A stretch of DNA of 64,000 nt, taken from positions 1,240,001-1,304,000 of the forward strand of contig NZ_KI911784.1 in the NCBI RefSeq assembly GCF_000516515.1, in the 5' to 3' direction. Position 1 is the first letter of the stretch. The number at the start of each line of letters is the position of its first letter. Shown here piece after piece: positions 1-10,819 of the stretch. A program made the position numbers and the translations under genes. The notes beneath the pieces are model-generated. The model did not search any database. It had not been told where the DNA came from and was given only the letters and a program-made list of their open reading frames with translations. This DNA comes from Chloroflexus sp. Y-396-1 (GTDB taxonomy: Bacteria > Chloroflexota > Chloroflexia > Chloroflexales > Chloroflexaceae).

Positions 1-1606
1 ACTGGTGCATCGTCTCAATTGCCTGCTGGGCCTGTGACTGGAAGAGCAGCTCTTCTCCCATGCGACGGGCCGGATCACCGGTACAACATTCCTCTTCACC
101 GAGAATTGCAAAATCTACCCCAGCCTGGCGGAGGAGTTGCACCATTGCCCGTGCGACCTTGCGCGAACGTTCATCGTAGCTCGGTGCACAACCAACCCAA
201 TACAGGACCTCAACCTGCTCCTTCTCGGCTAATACCGGTACATCAAGTCCTTCCGTCCAGGCAGTACGCTCACGGGCCGGTAATCGCCATGGATTGCTCT
301 GGCGTTCAATCCCCTCTAATACCCGCTTCACACCCTGTGGTACTTCACTAGCGATCATCGTGAGGTGACGACGCATGTCAACAATATCGTCCACATGTTC
401 GATCATTGCCGGACACTCATGCACGCAGGCATTACAGGTCGTACAGGCCCACAGCTCTTCGGCCTGAATCACGGTACCAACCAGCGGGAGTGTCTCAGCA
501 GTAGCTCCGTTACCGTTCAACTCAGCCAGCGTGCGAACGGTTCCGTCTTTGAAGTGGATCGGATCACCCCGCTGCAAATCAGCCATTTTGGTTATCAGAT
601 ACTTGGGTGAAAGCAGCGCACCACTGGTATGCGCCGGGCAGACACTCTGACAGCGGCCACAGCGCATACAGGCGTCGAGATCCATCCGCCGCTTCCAGGT
701 CAGATCGGCCAGTGTCGTAACCCCAAGCCGTGGTTCATCCTTTTCAATTTCGGCTTCGAGATTGGGGATAGGATCGAGTGCGCCCTTTGGCTGAAGATCG
801 CGGAAGAACGTATTGAGCGGCGTATACAGAATATGGCGAAACTTGCTGAACGGCAGCGAGGCCATAAACAGACCAGTAGCTGCTGCATGCGTATACCAGA
901 GCACCGGATGAATGGCTAATGCAACTGGGCTCCCATCGCCTAACCCAATCGCCCGAAAGATCGTAGCCAAAGCAAAACCAACATACGCCAGCCTGGCCCA
1001 ATCTTGCTCGTACACCGCTACGCCACCGATCGTCTGATTGGCAATGCGCAGTCCTTCGATTAAGAAACCGCCGATACCGAGGAAGAGCATAATGCCGAGC
1101 ACCCAGGCATCGGTGCGCCGATTATCGAGCCGATCAGGACGTGTGCGGTAGCGTCGCCACGTTGCCCAGAGCAAACCGGCCACAAAGGCCAACCCGAGCG
1201 TATCGAGAATGAATTCGTAGCTCTTGTAGAAATCGCCGACCAGAATTTTTCCGGCCTGTTCACCCATTAATGGCACGGTAAAATCTTCTTCGACAGCAAT
1301 GATGTCGGTACCAATAAACAAAGCCAGGAAGCCGAAGAAGATAAGGGCGTGCATCACTCCGGCTCGGCGGTCGCGTAGCACCTTTTTCTGTCCCAAACTT
1401 TGACGGGTGAACTCAAGGAGACGGTTTAGCGGGTTTCCGATCCGATTTGCCGGTTTCCCCCTTCGCCAGCGTGCAATATCACGTAAGATACCCCATGCCA
1501 TCACCGCAGTGGTAATCAGGGCCGTCAGGTAGAGAAACGTTGAGCCGATGGTATGGTCGATGTTCCAGTAGATCTCGCGGATTGCAATAATTTGCTCTTG
1601 CTCCAT
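1..1606 (-). CDS. Membrane-bound (Fe-S) reductase, HdrD/GlpC-like, 3' end outside window
   Basis: Reads without a stop from ATG at 1606 (AAGGA and GGAG just upstream) to the window edge, so the C-terminus is missing. The first ~280 residues hold about six hydrophobic segments resembling a nitrate-reductase-gamma-type membrane domain. Two ferredoxin-type motifs follow, CMRCGRCQSVCP (near residue 310) and CTTCNACVHECP (near 386), as in two-[4Fe-4S] HdrC/GlpC modules. The visible end enters a cysteine-rich CCG domain (GCAP..., then EEECCTGDPARR). Members of this family pass electrons between the quinone pool and a soluble partner; the partner here is unknown. No neighbouring dehydrogenase is visible in the window. 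Confidence 0.85.
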   Translation of the reverse strand, partial: MEQEQIIAIREIYWNIDHTIGSTFLYLTALITTAVMAWGILRDIARWRRGKPANRIGNPLNRLLEFTRQSLGQKKVLRDRRAGVMHALIFFGFLALFIGTDIIAVEEDFTVPLMGEQAGKILVGDFYKSYEFILDTLGLAFVAGLLWATWRRYRTRPDRLDNRRTDAWVLGIMLFLGIGGFLIEGLRIANQTIGGVAVYEQDWARLAYVGFALATIFRAIGLGDGSPVALAIHPVLWYTHAAATGLFMASLPFSKFRHILYTPLNTFFRDLQPKGALDPIPNLEAEIEKDEPRLGVTTLADLTWKRRMDLDACMRCGRCQSVCPAHTSGALLSPKYLITKMADLQRGDPIHFKDGTVRTLAELNGNGATAETLPLVGTVIQAEELWACTTCNACVHECPAMIEHVDDIVDMRRHLTMIASEVPQGVKRVLEGIERQSNPWRLPARERTAWTEGLDVPVLAEKEQVEVLYWVGCAPSYDERSRKVARAMVQLLRQAGVDFAILGEEECCTGDPARRMGEELLFQSQAQQAIETMHQ

Positions 1607-2109
1607 TCCTTTTTCTCCGCTCCAATACCAGCACCCGGAACTTTGCTGATCTTATCATTCGTACTGCATTGCGTCAATGCGACAGGAATAGCAGAGAATG
1701 GGTTTGCGATGTGTCTACCCTACCTGTCAGTAGAGTGGAGGTAAGAGGAATCGAGGACACAGCTAGCCCTCGCACCTTCCCCCGGCCTTCTGCCTCGCTC
1801 ATCAGCGGAGCCGAGGGGGAGGGCGTTGCTCTTTGCCGGCATATTTGTCAGGGTACAGGAGGGACGGGTTGGGAACCTGTACGTCCCGGTGGCCTTCTGC
1901 AAGATGACCGCACAGCGCGGGCCAGCGGCCTACGCACCCAGGTGACCGTGTGGGTCAGGAGGCATCGGCAGCGGGTGTATAATGTTCGTTGGTGTCACCG
2001 CTTTTGAATCGTCCGGTCATCGAAGGATTCGCGAAGCTGAAGACTCTGCCTCCTCACCACAGACAAACCTACGATCCCTCGGCGAACGCTACCAGCGGCC
2101 CACGGACCG
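1607..2109. other. Intergenic stretch with degenerate GC-rich repeats
   Basis: No convincing gene. From about 1770 to 1960 it contains decayed copies of the intergenic repeats seen elsewhere in this window: a cccccggcc...ccgaggggg palindromic piece, a 'gggttgggaacctg' block also found near 51440, and 'cgggccagcggcc...cacccaggtgac', a relative of the palindromic units near 50.2 and 55.4 kb. A TATAAT at 1978-1983 lacks a recognisable -35 box. Confidence 0.5.
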
Positions 2110-3111
2110 TCACCTGTACGTGTGCGTACCAATCGGCAGATCGTACCACGAGTAGAGACGCGCCATCAGGATTGTGCCATCGCTCAAGCGTATATCAAAC
2201 CGTACATCGGCACCGAAGTAGTTGCGTTCGATAATGTAATGTGGCGCGTCTTCATCGGGAGTCAAGTTCACAGATTCTGGTCGGATCATAACACTTACCG
2301 GCCCGGAGTGCGACGTAAGTAACGGTAAGGGGCCAAGGACACTCTGTGCCACTTCACCGTGGGCTTCAGCCGGAATAAAATTCGCAGCACCGACAAAGGT
2401 CGCCACTGCGCGCGTGGCCGGTCGTTCGTACAGTTCACAGGGTGGCGCCAGTTGAACAATCCGTCCGTTGATCATCACACCAACCAGATCGGCAATGCTC
2501 AGCGCCTCCTCCTGATCGTGGGTCACAAAGAGGGCAGTTGCACCTTCACGCCGCAAAATCTGGCGTACCTCGTTGCGCACGGTCAACCGTAGTCCGGCAT
2601 CAAGGTTCGAGAAGGGTTCATCGAGCAAGATGAGGGCCGGGCGTGGCGCCAGAGCCCGTGCCAGAGCGACTCGCTGCTGCTGACCACCCGATAATTCGTG
2701 TGGCATCCGCCGTCCAGCATCGGCCAGGCCTACCAGCGCGAGGAGTTCCTGCACACGCCCTTCCCGTTCCGAGCCACGCGGTAGACCATACGCCACGTTC
2801 TACGCCACATTCAGATGAGGAAAGAGCGCATAATCCTGAAATACCATCCCGACCCGTCGCTGTTCAGGTGGGATGCCTGAGCCACAAGGCCCCACCACAG
2901 TACGTCCACCAATCATAATAATGCCACTGTTGGGTTGCTCAAAGCCGGCAATCAAACGCAACAATGTCGTCTTGCCGCATCCCGAAGGGCCGAGGAGTGC
3001 CATAAACTTACCGGCTGCTAAATCCAGGTTGACTTCATCAACCGCTTTGAGCGATCCGTAACGGCGCGTAAGTTGTTGAATAGACAGGGCTGACGTCTCA
3101 AGAGTGATCAT
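2110..3111 (-). pseudogene. ABC transporter ATPase (Fe3+/polyamine type) interrupted by an amber codon
   Basis: One continuous frame of 333 codons reads as a complete ATP-binding subunit except for a TAG at 2800-2802. Walker A GPSGCGKTT, Q-loop FQDYALFPHL, signature LSGGQQQR, Walker [13 protein letters not shown] and switch histidine VTHDQEEAL are all intact, followed by a TOBE-like C-terminal domain, as in FbpC/PotA importers. The stop falls in HLNVA-stop-NVAYGLP; family members usually have Glu there, so a single GAG-to-TAG change explains it. No permease or binding-protein gene is adjacent. ATG 3111 is the likely start since homology begins at once; its Shine-Dalgarno is poor. It is either a recent pseudogene or a sequencing error. 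TAG ends other genes here, so recoding is unlikely. Confidence 0.85.
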
Positions 3112-3338
3112 GGAAAGAAGATAGAGTAGTAAACACCAACATATCGTGCCGATTGATTGTAACATAACGTGTGGACAGAAACGCGATACCTTTTTCCCTA
3201 TTACAGTAAACGCAGAGATGGTGATACCCGTGAACGTTGTTACTCATTTACTTTCGTTTGCGTGAAGACGTGGTATAGTTGATGGTAGAGAGCAGCGAAG
3301 GTGCTGCTCACGAGACGAGGCATCAGGGAGGTGTCTTT

Positions 3339-3986
3339 ATGTTTGTTGGCGAGCGGATGTCGCATCCCCCGATCACGGTTACCCCCGATACGTCGATTCA
3401 CGATGCAATGCACCTTATGCGCACCGAGCACATTCGGCGCGCACCGGTTGTTTCTCACGGGCATCTGGTTGGTATCGTCTCCCTCAAAGACCTGATCAAC
3501 GCCTCGCCTTCGCCAGCAACGACGCTGAGCGTTTGGGAATTGAACTACTTGCTAAGCAAGTTAACGGTTGAACGGGTAATGACCAGGGAGGTCTATACGG
3601 TTACAGTCGATACGCCTATCGAAGAAGCAGCGCGTATCATGGCCGACCGCCGGATCGGTGGTTTGCCGGTTATGAAGGGAAATGAGCTAGTTGGTATCAT
3701 TACCGAGACCGATCTGTTTAAAGTCTTTCTTGAGCTGATGGGCGCCCGTTCAGCCGGCATTCGGGTTACAGTGGCAATGGCCGATGAACCGGGTGCACTA
3801 GCGAAGCTGACTGCCGCAATTGCCAACAGTGGTGGGAATATCATCGCCCTCGGCACCTTTGTTGGTGAAACAGCGTCGATGTCGGAAGTCACCTTCAAGG
3901 TGAGCGGAATGACGATTGAGCAGGTACGTGAAGTGATTACACCGGTGGTCGCAAAGGTTATCGATGTGCGCGAGAGCCATCCGTAA
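3339..3986 (+). CDS. Tandem CBS domain protein with C-terminal ACT domain (AcuB-like)
   Basis: 215 residues. Two CBS motifs, roughly residues 1-60 (MSHPPITVTPDTSIHDAM) and 70-125 (VMTREVYTVTVDTPIEEAA), form a Bateman module that usually binds adenine nucleotides. Residues about 140-210 (GIRVTVAMADEPGALAKL) form an ACT-like ligand-binding domain. This CBS-CBS-ACT order is that of AcuB-type regulatory proteins. The start at 3339 is chosen over an upstream in-frame ATG (3279) because GGGAGG at 3326-3332 sits correctly before it. The regulated partner is not evident from the neighbours. Confidence 0.85.
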   Translation: MFVGERMSHPPITVTPDTSIHDAMHLMRTEHIRRAPVVSHGHLVGIVSLKDLINASPSPATTLSVWELNYLLSKLTVERVMTREVYTVTVDTPIEEAARIMADRRIGGLPVMKGNELVGIITETDLFKVFLELMGARSAGIRVTVAMADEPGALAKLTAAIANSGGNIIALGTFVGETASMSEVTFKVSGMTIEQVREVITPVVAKVIDVRESHP

Positions 3987-4102
3987 GCCCTAACGTTGCC
4001 GTAAGGGGAGAGGAACGAGAGGTGAGGATATCGGCTCATCCCTTTTGGGATAAGTTTCCATTCTTGGCCCTACACCCTCTTCCTCTCCCCACTGAGGAAA
4101 AT

Positions 4103-5114
<1,012 letters not shown>

Positions 5115-5192
5115 CTGGAGAAAAATGAACTGAGCTTTTCCCGAGCATTGCTGTCTACCTCGAGCGAAACGGAACCCCAAACGAGAGTTGCA

Positions 5193-6368
5193 TTATCCCA
5201 TCTCCAACGCACGTCGCCCTAATCCGCTCATACGTCCCCAGGCCACTGCCAGCGCTGCAATGACAAATGGCGCGAGTTCAACCGTTGACATCAGGGCCAT
5301 ATCCTCGGCAATCGTTGTCTCTTCGTCGAGGAAGCGTAAGACGCGCTGAATTGGATTATGACGAAAGAGATTGGCAAAGAAGCGATGCCCCGGCGTGCGT
5401 CCTGCATCGAGGACATTGAGCAGGATACTATCCATAAGTGCGTGCCGGTTGAACGTTGGTTGTGGGTAGAATGGATGCCCCTCTTTAACCAGGCTCGCGA
5501 TAATCTGCCGGGTCTGGCGTTGGATACGCTGAAAGGTGTAGCCGGTTGATGGTTTACTCATCCCGCCAGCAGTGCCAATGTTAAGCACATGCGGACTAGG
5601 ACGAAGTGGTAAGGGCACATCGCTCATCGGGATGATCCCATACTCGATATGGGTAATGTCGTATTGGTCAATACCGAGCTGACCGGAAATGTAGCGTTGT
5701 AAACCAATCTCGTATTCAGACTGGCTAACCAGTTGTGGCGAAAAGATGGTGTACTCGACCAGCGCCGTATGCGCATCGAAGGGCAAAACATAGCCAAATC
5801 GCACATCACCGGCTTGCGGAATCCGAAAATCCATGAACGTCGCGGCTTCAGCATCAAATACAGGCTGGCGGGTAGTAATCACCCAACCCTTGAAATGTTG
5901 CAGCCAGGTATGATAACCAGGAGGCGTCGGCGTTGGACGATACACGCTGTTGAAGGCAAAGCGTGCAGTGTACTGCTTCCCACCAACAATTGCGGCTACC
6001 CCGTCGGGTAGTTCGACCAGCCGATCAACACTGCCGTACAGGCGGGTAATGTTTGGCCGTTGCGCGATCCACTCATCGACAAAGCGGTAGAAGTCAATGC
6101 CTTGGATCAACTTGTACTGGTACGGGGCAATTGCTAACCGAGCCGACCATTGATTGTCATAAAGCCAGAGATACTCCCAACGTCGGGAGACAACTGCTTC
6201 AAAAGGACCATTCCCAATCTCCCAGAAACACCAGGTGCGGTCGTTGCGCCGAGTTGCGTTGGGATCGATTAACAGGATGGTCTGGTGAGCTAATGGACTC
6301 TGGCCGAGCTGATAGGCCAGACTAAGACCTGCTGCTCCTGCACCAACAATAATGTAGTCGTAGTCCAT
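5193..6368 (-). CDS. crtY: Lycopene cyclase, CrtY type
   Basis: 391 residues. An N-terminal FAD/NAD-binding Rossmann motif (YIIVGAGAAGLSLAYQL) is followed by DRTWCFWE, a hallmark of CrtY-type lycopene beta-cyclases. Length matches the family (about 380-400). The enzyme cyclises one or both psi ends of lycopene, giving gamma- or beta-carotene at the membrane; gamma-carotene is a main pigment in Chloroflexus. The gene stands alone with no other carotenoid gene nearby. A TATAAT-like -10 at 6410-6415 on this strand may serve it, without a clear -35. Confidence 0.85.
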   Translation of the reverse strand: MDYDYIIVGAGAAGLSLAYQLGQSPLAHQTILLIDPNATRRNDRTWCFWEIGNGPFEAVVSRRWEYLWLYDNQWSARLAIAPYQYKLIQGIDFYRFVDEWIAQRPNITRLYGSVDRLVELPDGVAAIVGGKQYTARFAFNSVYRPTPTPPGYHTWLQHFKGWVITTRQPVFDAEAATFMDFRIPQAGDVRFGYVLPFDAHTALVEYTIFSPQLVSQSEYEIGLQRYISGQLGIDQYDITHIEYGIIPMSDVPLPLRPSPHVLNIGTAGGMSKPSTGYTFQRIQRQTRQIIASLVKEGHPFYPQPTFNRHALMDSILLNVLDAGRTPGHRFFANLFRHNPIQRVLRFLDEETTIAEDMALMSTVELAPFVIAALAVAWGRMSGLGRRALEMG

Positions 6369-6498
6369 AGGTTCTCTTCTGCTACGGCCATTTGGCCTAC
6401 TCTTCTTACATTATAACCTGGAGTGCTATACTACATGGTAAAGTCAATAACAATATTGACTGACTATCTCTTTCGCCGCTTACATCGAGAGGATTTGT

Positions 6499-6930
6499 AT
6501 GGGAGCAGTTATTAATGCCAGTGTACGTCTGCGTGAAGGTCTGCACTTTACGGCAGTTGCAAATTCTGGTCGTCCAATAGAACTTGACAGCCCACACGAG
6601 GGAAATGCCGAACTGGCCGGACCTTCACCGATGGAGACGGTGCTGATGGCGTTGGCCGGCTGTACGGCGATGGATGTCATCAGCATTCTGCGAAAGAAGC
6701 GGCAGCCAGTAGCTGGGCTTGAAGTACGGGCACAGGGTGTACGAGGCGATGAGTATCCGAAACCGTACACTGAAATAGAGCTGGTATACCGGTGCGCAGG
6801 TGAAGTTGAGCCGGCTGCACTCGAACGGGCGATTGAACTCTCGCGTGAACGCTACTGCCCGGTTTGGCGTATGCTAGGCGCAACGGTCAATATTCGCTAT
6901 CGCTACGAAATTGTACCAGCACTCGATTAG
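6499..6930 (+). CDS. OsmC/Ohr family peroxiredoxin-like protein
   Basis: 143 residues. The family's two redox cysteines are present, in LMALAGCTAMDVISIL (around residue 55) and ERYCPVWRML (around residue 118), with the conserved SPMETVLMALAGC context. OsmC-fold proteins reduce organic hydroperoxides as cytoplasmic dimers. This sequence is closer to the general OsmC/YhfA branch than to Ohr. GAGAGGA lies 6 bases before the ATG. It is transcribed divergently from the lycopene cyclase gene across about 130 bp, so both promoters must lie there. Confidence 0.9.
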   Translation: MGAVINASVRLREGLHFTAVANSGRPIELDSPHEGNAELAGPSPMETVLMALAGCTAMDVISILRKKRQPVAGLEVRAQGVRGDEYPKPYTEIELVYRCAGEVEPAALERAIELSRERYCPVWRMLGATVNIRYRYEIVPALD

Positions 6931-7284
6931 TTGTTGGCCAGTTGCAAGAACAACAGCATGGGAAGCTGTCAGGATTGGTGCGTGTAACTTCCCTACCATC
7001 GCACGCGGTTGCTGATCGAGAACAACAGACCGTTGATGTCTATACACGACACCAGCCACAGTCAGGCAGCGGGTGGTCTTCTATTCCACCTGCTGCCCCT
7101 TTGAACACATCCCTCTATTCACTTCGCATTCTGCCGGTAGTTTTCAGAGTGGTGGTGGATGAAAAGGAAGTGATGGTAAGATAGTCGGTATGATCCAGAA
7201 AACTATTACCGACATCTGTCGAGGGGGCGGAAGCGCCAACATTGTCAACAATGGCCCAAACCGTCTCAAGCAACAACCGTTCTA
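6931..7284. other. Intergenic stretch, nothing recognised
   Basis: No protein, RNA or repeat was recognised here. It separates the OsmC gene from the transposase graveyard that begins near 7285. Confidence 0.4.
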
Positions 7285-7934
7285 TTGCAACGACGGTGGT
7301 GCACGGCTCGTGCTGGAGCCAAAGCGAGAGGAAAAAAAACGCAGCGACCATTCATGCTCAAGGCGTCTCAAGAGTGCCTGAGCTTGCGAGGCTTATCGCG
7401 GGTCTTCGGAATTCACCGCCCAAGCATGTCCCGATGGATCGTCAATCACGTGAAACGCCTGCCCAACCTCAAGGACACCTTCCTGCCTGCCAATCAAGAT
7501 GACGTTTTGGCGGATGATGCAGCTTGGAGCTTCGTGCTCAAAACAAAACGGTCAACTAACGCTGGCGTTGGACGGTGATGTGCCGTCGAACGCGACACAT
7601 CAGCGCCGTTGGAATCGGTGATCGCAGGGAACCCACCAGTCGCCGCTAGTGGAACAGGTTTCTCAGGGCGTATCGCAACGGTATTTCCTAGAGCGATGTC
7701 CGGGCAGCCTCTCAGAACGTCCTGCCCCAGGAGACTCATCATGCGGTGGTCAAAGCGAGTGGGCAGGAAGCGCACGCAGAGCGCTGGTATGGTACCTTAC
7801 GGCAACGGCAAGAGCGCTCTGTACGCAAGACGCTTTTATGTTCAACGTCCGATGCTGTTCATCTCATGGTTACCAAGTGGTTCATTGTCGACCACAATCT
7901 GGCGATGAGACAACTCGTATCACTTACTTTGTGA
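7285..7934 (+). pseudogene. IS1-family transposase remnant
   Basis: A first part (to 7578) reads ...SRVFGIHRPSMSRWIV, then LPANQDDVLADDAAWSFVL, matching the helix-turn-helix and the start of the catalytic domain of IS1 transposases. The frame then shifts near 7560-7578 and continues as CRRTRHISAVGIGDR with in-frame TAG codons, then HAERWYGTLRQRQERSVRKT and MVTKWFIVDHN, the usual C-terminus. At least one frameshift and two stops make it non-functional. No terminal inverted repeats were identified. Confidence 0.75.
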
Positions 7935-8251
7935 CCACCACCGAGTTTTTCAAGTAGCAACATTACCTTTATTGCATTTTCCCGTCCAGCGAGCATACAA
8001 CACCAGCGAGGTCGCTGCACAAATTGCGCCGTTTTTGAAGGACCCTGTAGCTACCGCTAGTGCGTCTGAGCCAGCGTTAATGACTGCTGTGCCATTGGAT
8101 AACGCTTGTGTCCAAAGTGTGGTATGCCAATGGTATTGAGAACAGTAACATAAGGAGAACATAAAGGCAAACAGTTTTGTGGCTGCGCAAATTACCCGCG
8201 ATGCCGAGCGATAAAACCTGTTCCAACCCAAAAGGCAGGCTAACACCGTTT
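7935..8251. other. Intergenic stretch between two transposase remnants
   Basis: Short open frames exist but none resembles a known protein. The stretch lies between the IS1 and IS110 remnants and is probably debris of former insertions. Confidence 0.35.
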
Positions 8252-8951
8252 CTAGGAACCAGCACCTACGCTGGTGTGAGCTGAAGCCCAAGGCGGATGG
8301 CTTTTTTTCTGAAAATAGCGCACTTGCTGTCGGCGGTAGCGCGTTTCGTATTCTTCCACACTCAACGGTTGGTACTCCACCTTGTCCTTAATAACCTGCG
8401 GTAATAGACGCGGGCTATGAGATGCGCCGTGGCCACCGCTGCCTAAGCCGGGCTCATGGGGGCTTTCATCCGCCGACAAAAGACGCCAAAGACACAATCC
8501 GAGCGTATGACTGAAGCAGCCGCTTTGCGAAAGACCTGTCCGGTGCGGTTGCGGGTCTTGAGCGTGGCGCTGCGCAGAACCTTGCCCCAGCGATTTCGTT
8601 CTTCGGTGCCAGTCCCAACCAGGAACAGAAGTGTTTTTCGTTGGGAAATTTCGTCATATCTGTGCCGGTCTCTATGACGATTTCCTGAGCCAACACTTCG
8701 CCCAGGCCGTGAATGGCGGTCACGTCCACGCCGCAGATACGCTTGAGATGCTGGCGGATGGCGCTAATGGACTGCCTGTATGAATGGTGGGCCGTGTACC
8801 CCCTCACTGATGTCGCCAGCGCCATTGACGCGCTCACCCACCCGCTTGTTCGCTGGTGTCTCCTCAATGTTGCCGACCATCCGCCGTGCGCTGAAACGCT
8901 CGCGCACCTGCACGCTGCGCTGTGACCAGAGCAGCAGGTGATCGTTGCCAT
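8252..8951 (-). pseudogene. IS110-family transposase remnant (C-terminal half)
   Basis: The upstream part contains GVDVTAIHGLGEVLAQEI and DMTKFPNEKHFCSWLGL, typical of the C-terminal transposase_20 domain of IS110/IS116/IS902 enzymes. After a frameshift near 8480 the frame continues as PRLLPQVIKDKVEYQPLS and EYETRYRRQQVRYFQKK, the usual C-terminal tail. The N-terminal DEDD catalytic domain is missing or unrecognisable. A dead element. Confidence 0.7.
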
Positions 8952-9453
8952 TTCCGGCGATCAGGCAGGCTCGTGCTCGGAACCTTCATTACCCCAGATG
9001 CGCTGGGTTGCTGCACCCTTGACCCGTACCGTGCTCGAACAGATGCTCCAACCGTGCAGCCGACTAGCATCTGATCAGGTGGATGATCGAGAGGAACAGA
9101 ATGCTGGGCCACGGTTAACGATTGATGTGACAAGGCGCCGTGCGTAGATTGGTCAGCGTGCGATCCGGCTCGGTCGCCTAGAAGCTCAGCTCCTGTCGTA
9201 TCTCTCCCGGTACAACGGGATGGTGTGCAGTTATAGCGATCTCGCGGAACACCTGTACCAGTGGCTTGACCCTGATCTCAGACGCCTGGTGCAATCGCGG
9301 ATGCAATATCTACGACAGAAACTGGAGCCGGATCCGCTGCAGACGCGCTATCTGCATACCATTCGCGGGATTGGCTATCGGCTGACGATGCAACCGATCG
9401 CAATACGGCTCGCCGGCCGGAGGTGCGGCGGAAGCTGCAACGGGCCGTTCTGA
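8938..9453 (+). pseudogene. OmpR-type winged-helix DNA-binding domain remnant
   Basis: The frame reads PRLTIDVTRRRA, then TAG at 9145-9147, then IGQRAIRLGRLEAQLLSYLS and, downstream, RYLHTIRGIGYRLTMQP. This is the effector domain of OmpR/PhoB response regulators, with the 'L-x-ID' entry strand and the closing 'TIRGIGYRL' hairpin. Trp is usual at the stop position, so a single TGG-to-TAG change is likely. No receiver domain is recognisable upstream. Probably a fragment of a lost regulator. Confidence 0.6.
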
Positions 9454-9959
9454 TCGGGGGGGTGTTGATGTGTTTGGGACGCCGCGAGGGCGTGTTGAGC
9501 GGCAACCTGCTGCCGATCCAGAGACAGATGCGCGTGGTTCACGCATGAGGCCACTGAGCATACCGGTGCGGCACATCGTGCGTAAATACCTGAACACTAT
9601 GGTTTGTGGGTATTGGACGGGTTGAGGACCCGCTTCTAGCGGCTACGACGGGGTGCTCTGTTCGTGGATCACCACTGCTGGGCAGGAAGAAACGCTGAAA
9701 TGTCCCGTCTCCTGCTACGATAGTGACGTTCCGTGTGCTCAGATCATCGTTCTTGCCTTACCTCGTGACGATCAACACCACCTGTCCGACCCTGCTCGTG
9801 CGTCCGGCAGGGTCGGGCTGACGATGCATCCCGGCGTTCCTATCTGAAGAATCGTCGCACGGTCCAACGAATAACTCGTGCCGACGGCGGGAACCCGCTA
9901 GACAGGGGCGGTGTGCGCACCGCCCCTCGCGTTCTGCGACCGGATCTGTTGAACCGGCG
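9454..9959. other. Intergenic stretch downstream of the sigma factor gene
   Basis: No recognisable gene. The only clear structure is the hairpin at 9904-9927, listed separately. Confidence 0.4.
9904..9927 (-). terminator. Terminator-like hairpin after the ECF sigma gene
   Basis: A perfect 10-bp stem, AGGGGCGGTG / CACCGCCCCT, with a 4-base loop, lies 33 bp past the stop of the sigma factor gene. There is no clear T tract on the minus strand, so it may be a weak or factor-assisted terminator. Confidence 0.5.
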
Positions 9960-10538
9960 CTACGCCATCGGTGGAGACGGGATCCGCTCACCGGCCTGGT
10001 CATCGCTGCCCATCCGTTCGCGGAGGAGCTGCACGGCGCGTGTTTGGAGGGCTTTGGTGGCACCCAGCGTGCGTCCAAGCTGGCGGGCGGTCTCCGGCAG
10101 CGAAAGATGGTACACAAAGCGCAAGAGCAGCACCTGGCGGTAGGTCGGCGGCAGGCTCGCCAGCGCCATCCGCAGCGCCTGGCTCTCGGCCAAGAGGGTG
10201 AGATGGGACTGGCCGTCGTCAGCGCTGTAATCGGCCAGGGCCATTGCACTGAACGGAATGGTACGCCCACAGCGCCGACGCACATCGATAGCGAGGTTGC
10301 GGGCGAGACGGAAGAGCCAGGCGATGAGCGGCACGCCACGGTCTTCGAAGGTATCGGCCCGTTCCAAAAAGCGGACAAACACATCGTGGGAGGCATCGCG
10401 GGCGAGGTCGGGGTCGCCGAGGCGACGCAGCAGATAGTGGAACAGGCGTGGGCCGTAGGTGTCGTAGACCCAGCTCAGCACGTGGGGGTCACGGCTCCGG
10501 ATGCCAGCGACCAGGTCGTGAGGGGGCAGGGATGACAT
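9960..10538 (-). CDS. ECF-type RNA polymerase sigma factor
   Basis: 192 residues. Sigma-70 region 2 covers about residues 12-85 (YDTYGPRLFHYLLRRLGD, then the region 2.4-like WLFRLARNLAIDVRRR). Region 4 covers about 120-175 (LASLPPTYRQVLLLRFV, then the helix-turn-helix LSLPETARQLGRTLGATKA). ATG 10538 is preferred over 10550 because GGAG lies 8 bases upstream. No anti-sigma factor gene is adjacent; the neighbours are decayed transposons, so it may be an orphan. Its targets cannot be read from the sequence. Confidence 0.85.
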   Translation of the reverse strand: MSSLPPHDLVAGIRSRDPHVLSWVYDTYGPRLFHYLLRRLGDPDLARDASHDVFVRFLERADTFEDRGVPLIAWLFRLARNLAIDVRRRCGRTIPFSAMALADYSADDGQSHLTLLAESQALRMALASLPPTYRQVLLLRFVYHLSLPETARQLGRTLGATKALQTRAVQLLRERMGSDDQAGERIPSPPMA

Positions 10539-10819
10539 TGTGTGCTCCAATCAGTGCTCAAGAGGCGAATCCTGATACGACCTACTATAGCAAGGATGAG
10601 CGGGGAAAACGGTAACAGTTTGGCGATAATTTTGGCGCGCAAGGAGAGACGGGGTAACAGAAGTGTTGGGGTAAGAGCGATGGTGGACGTGCAGGATGCG
10701 AGGTAATGGAGGAGGGGCAGAGGTATTAGGGAGATGTTGATGCGGATATCGTTTACGTTTGCACCAACGGCTTCCGTTGAAGAGCCGTGGAGGTGAAGGA
10801 TTGGGTGGTGTACCGATTG

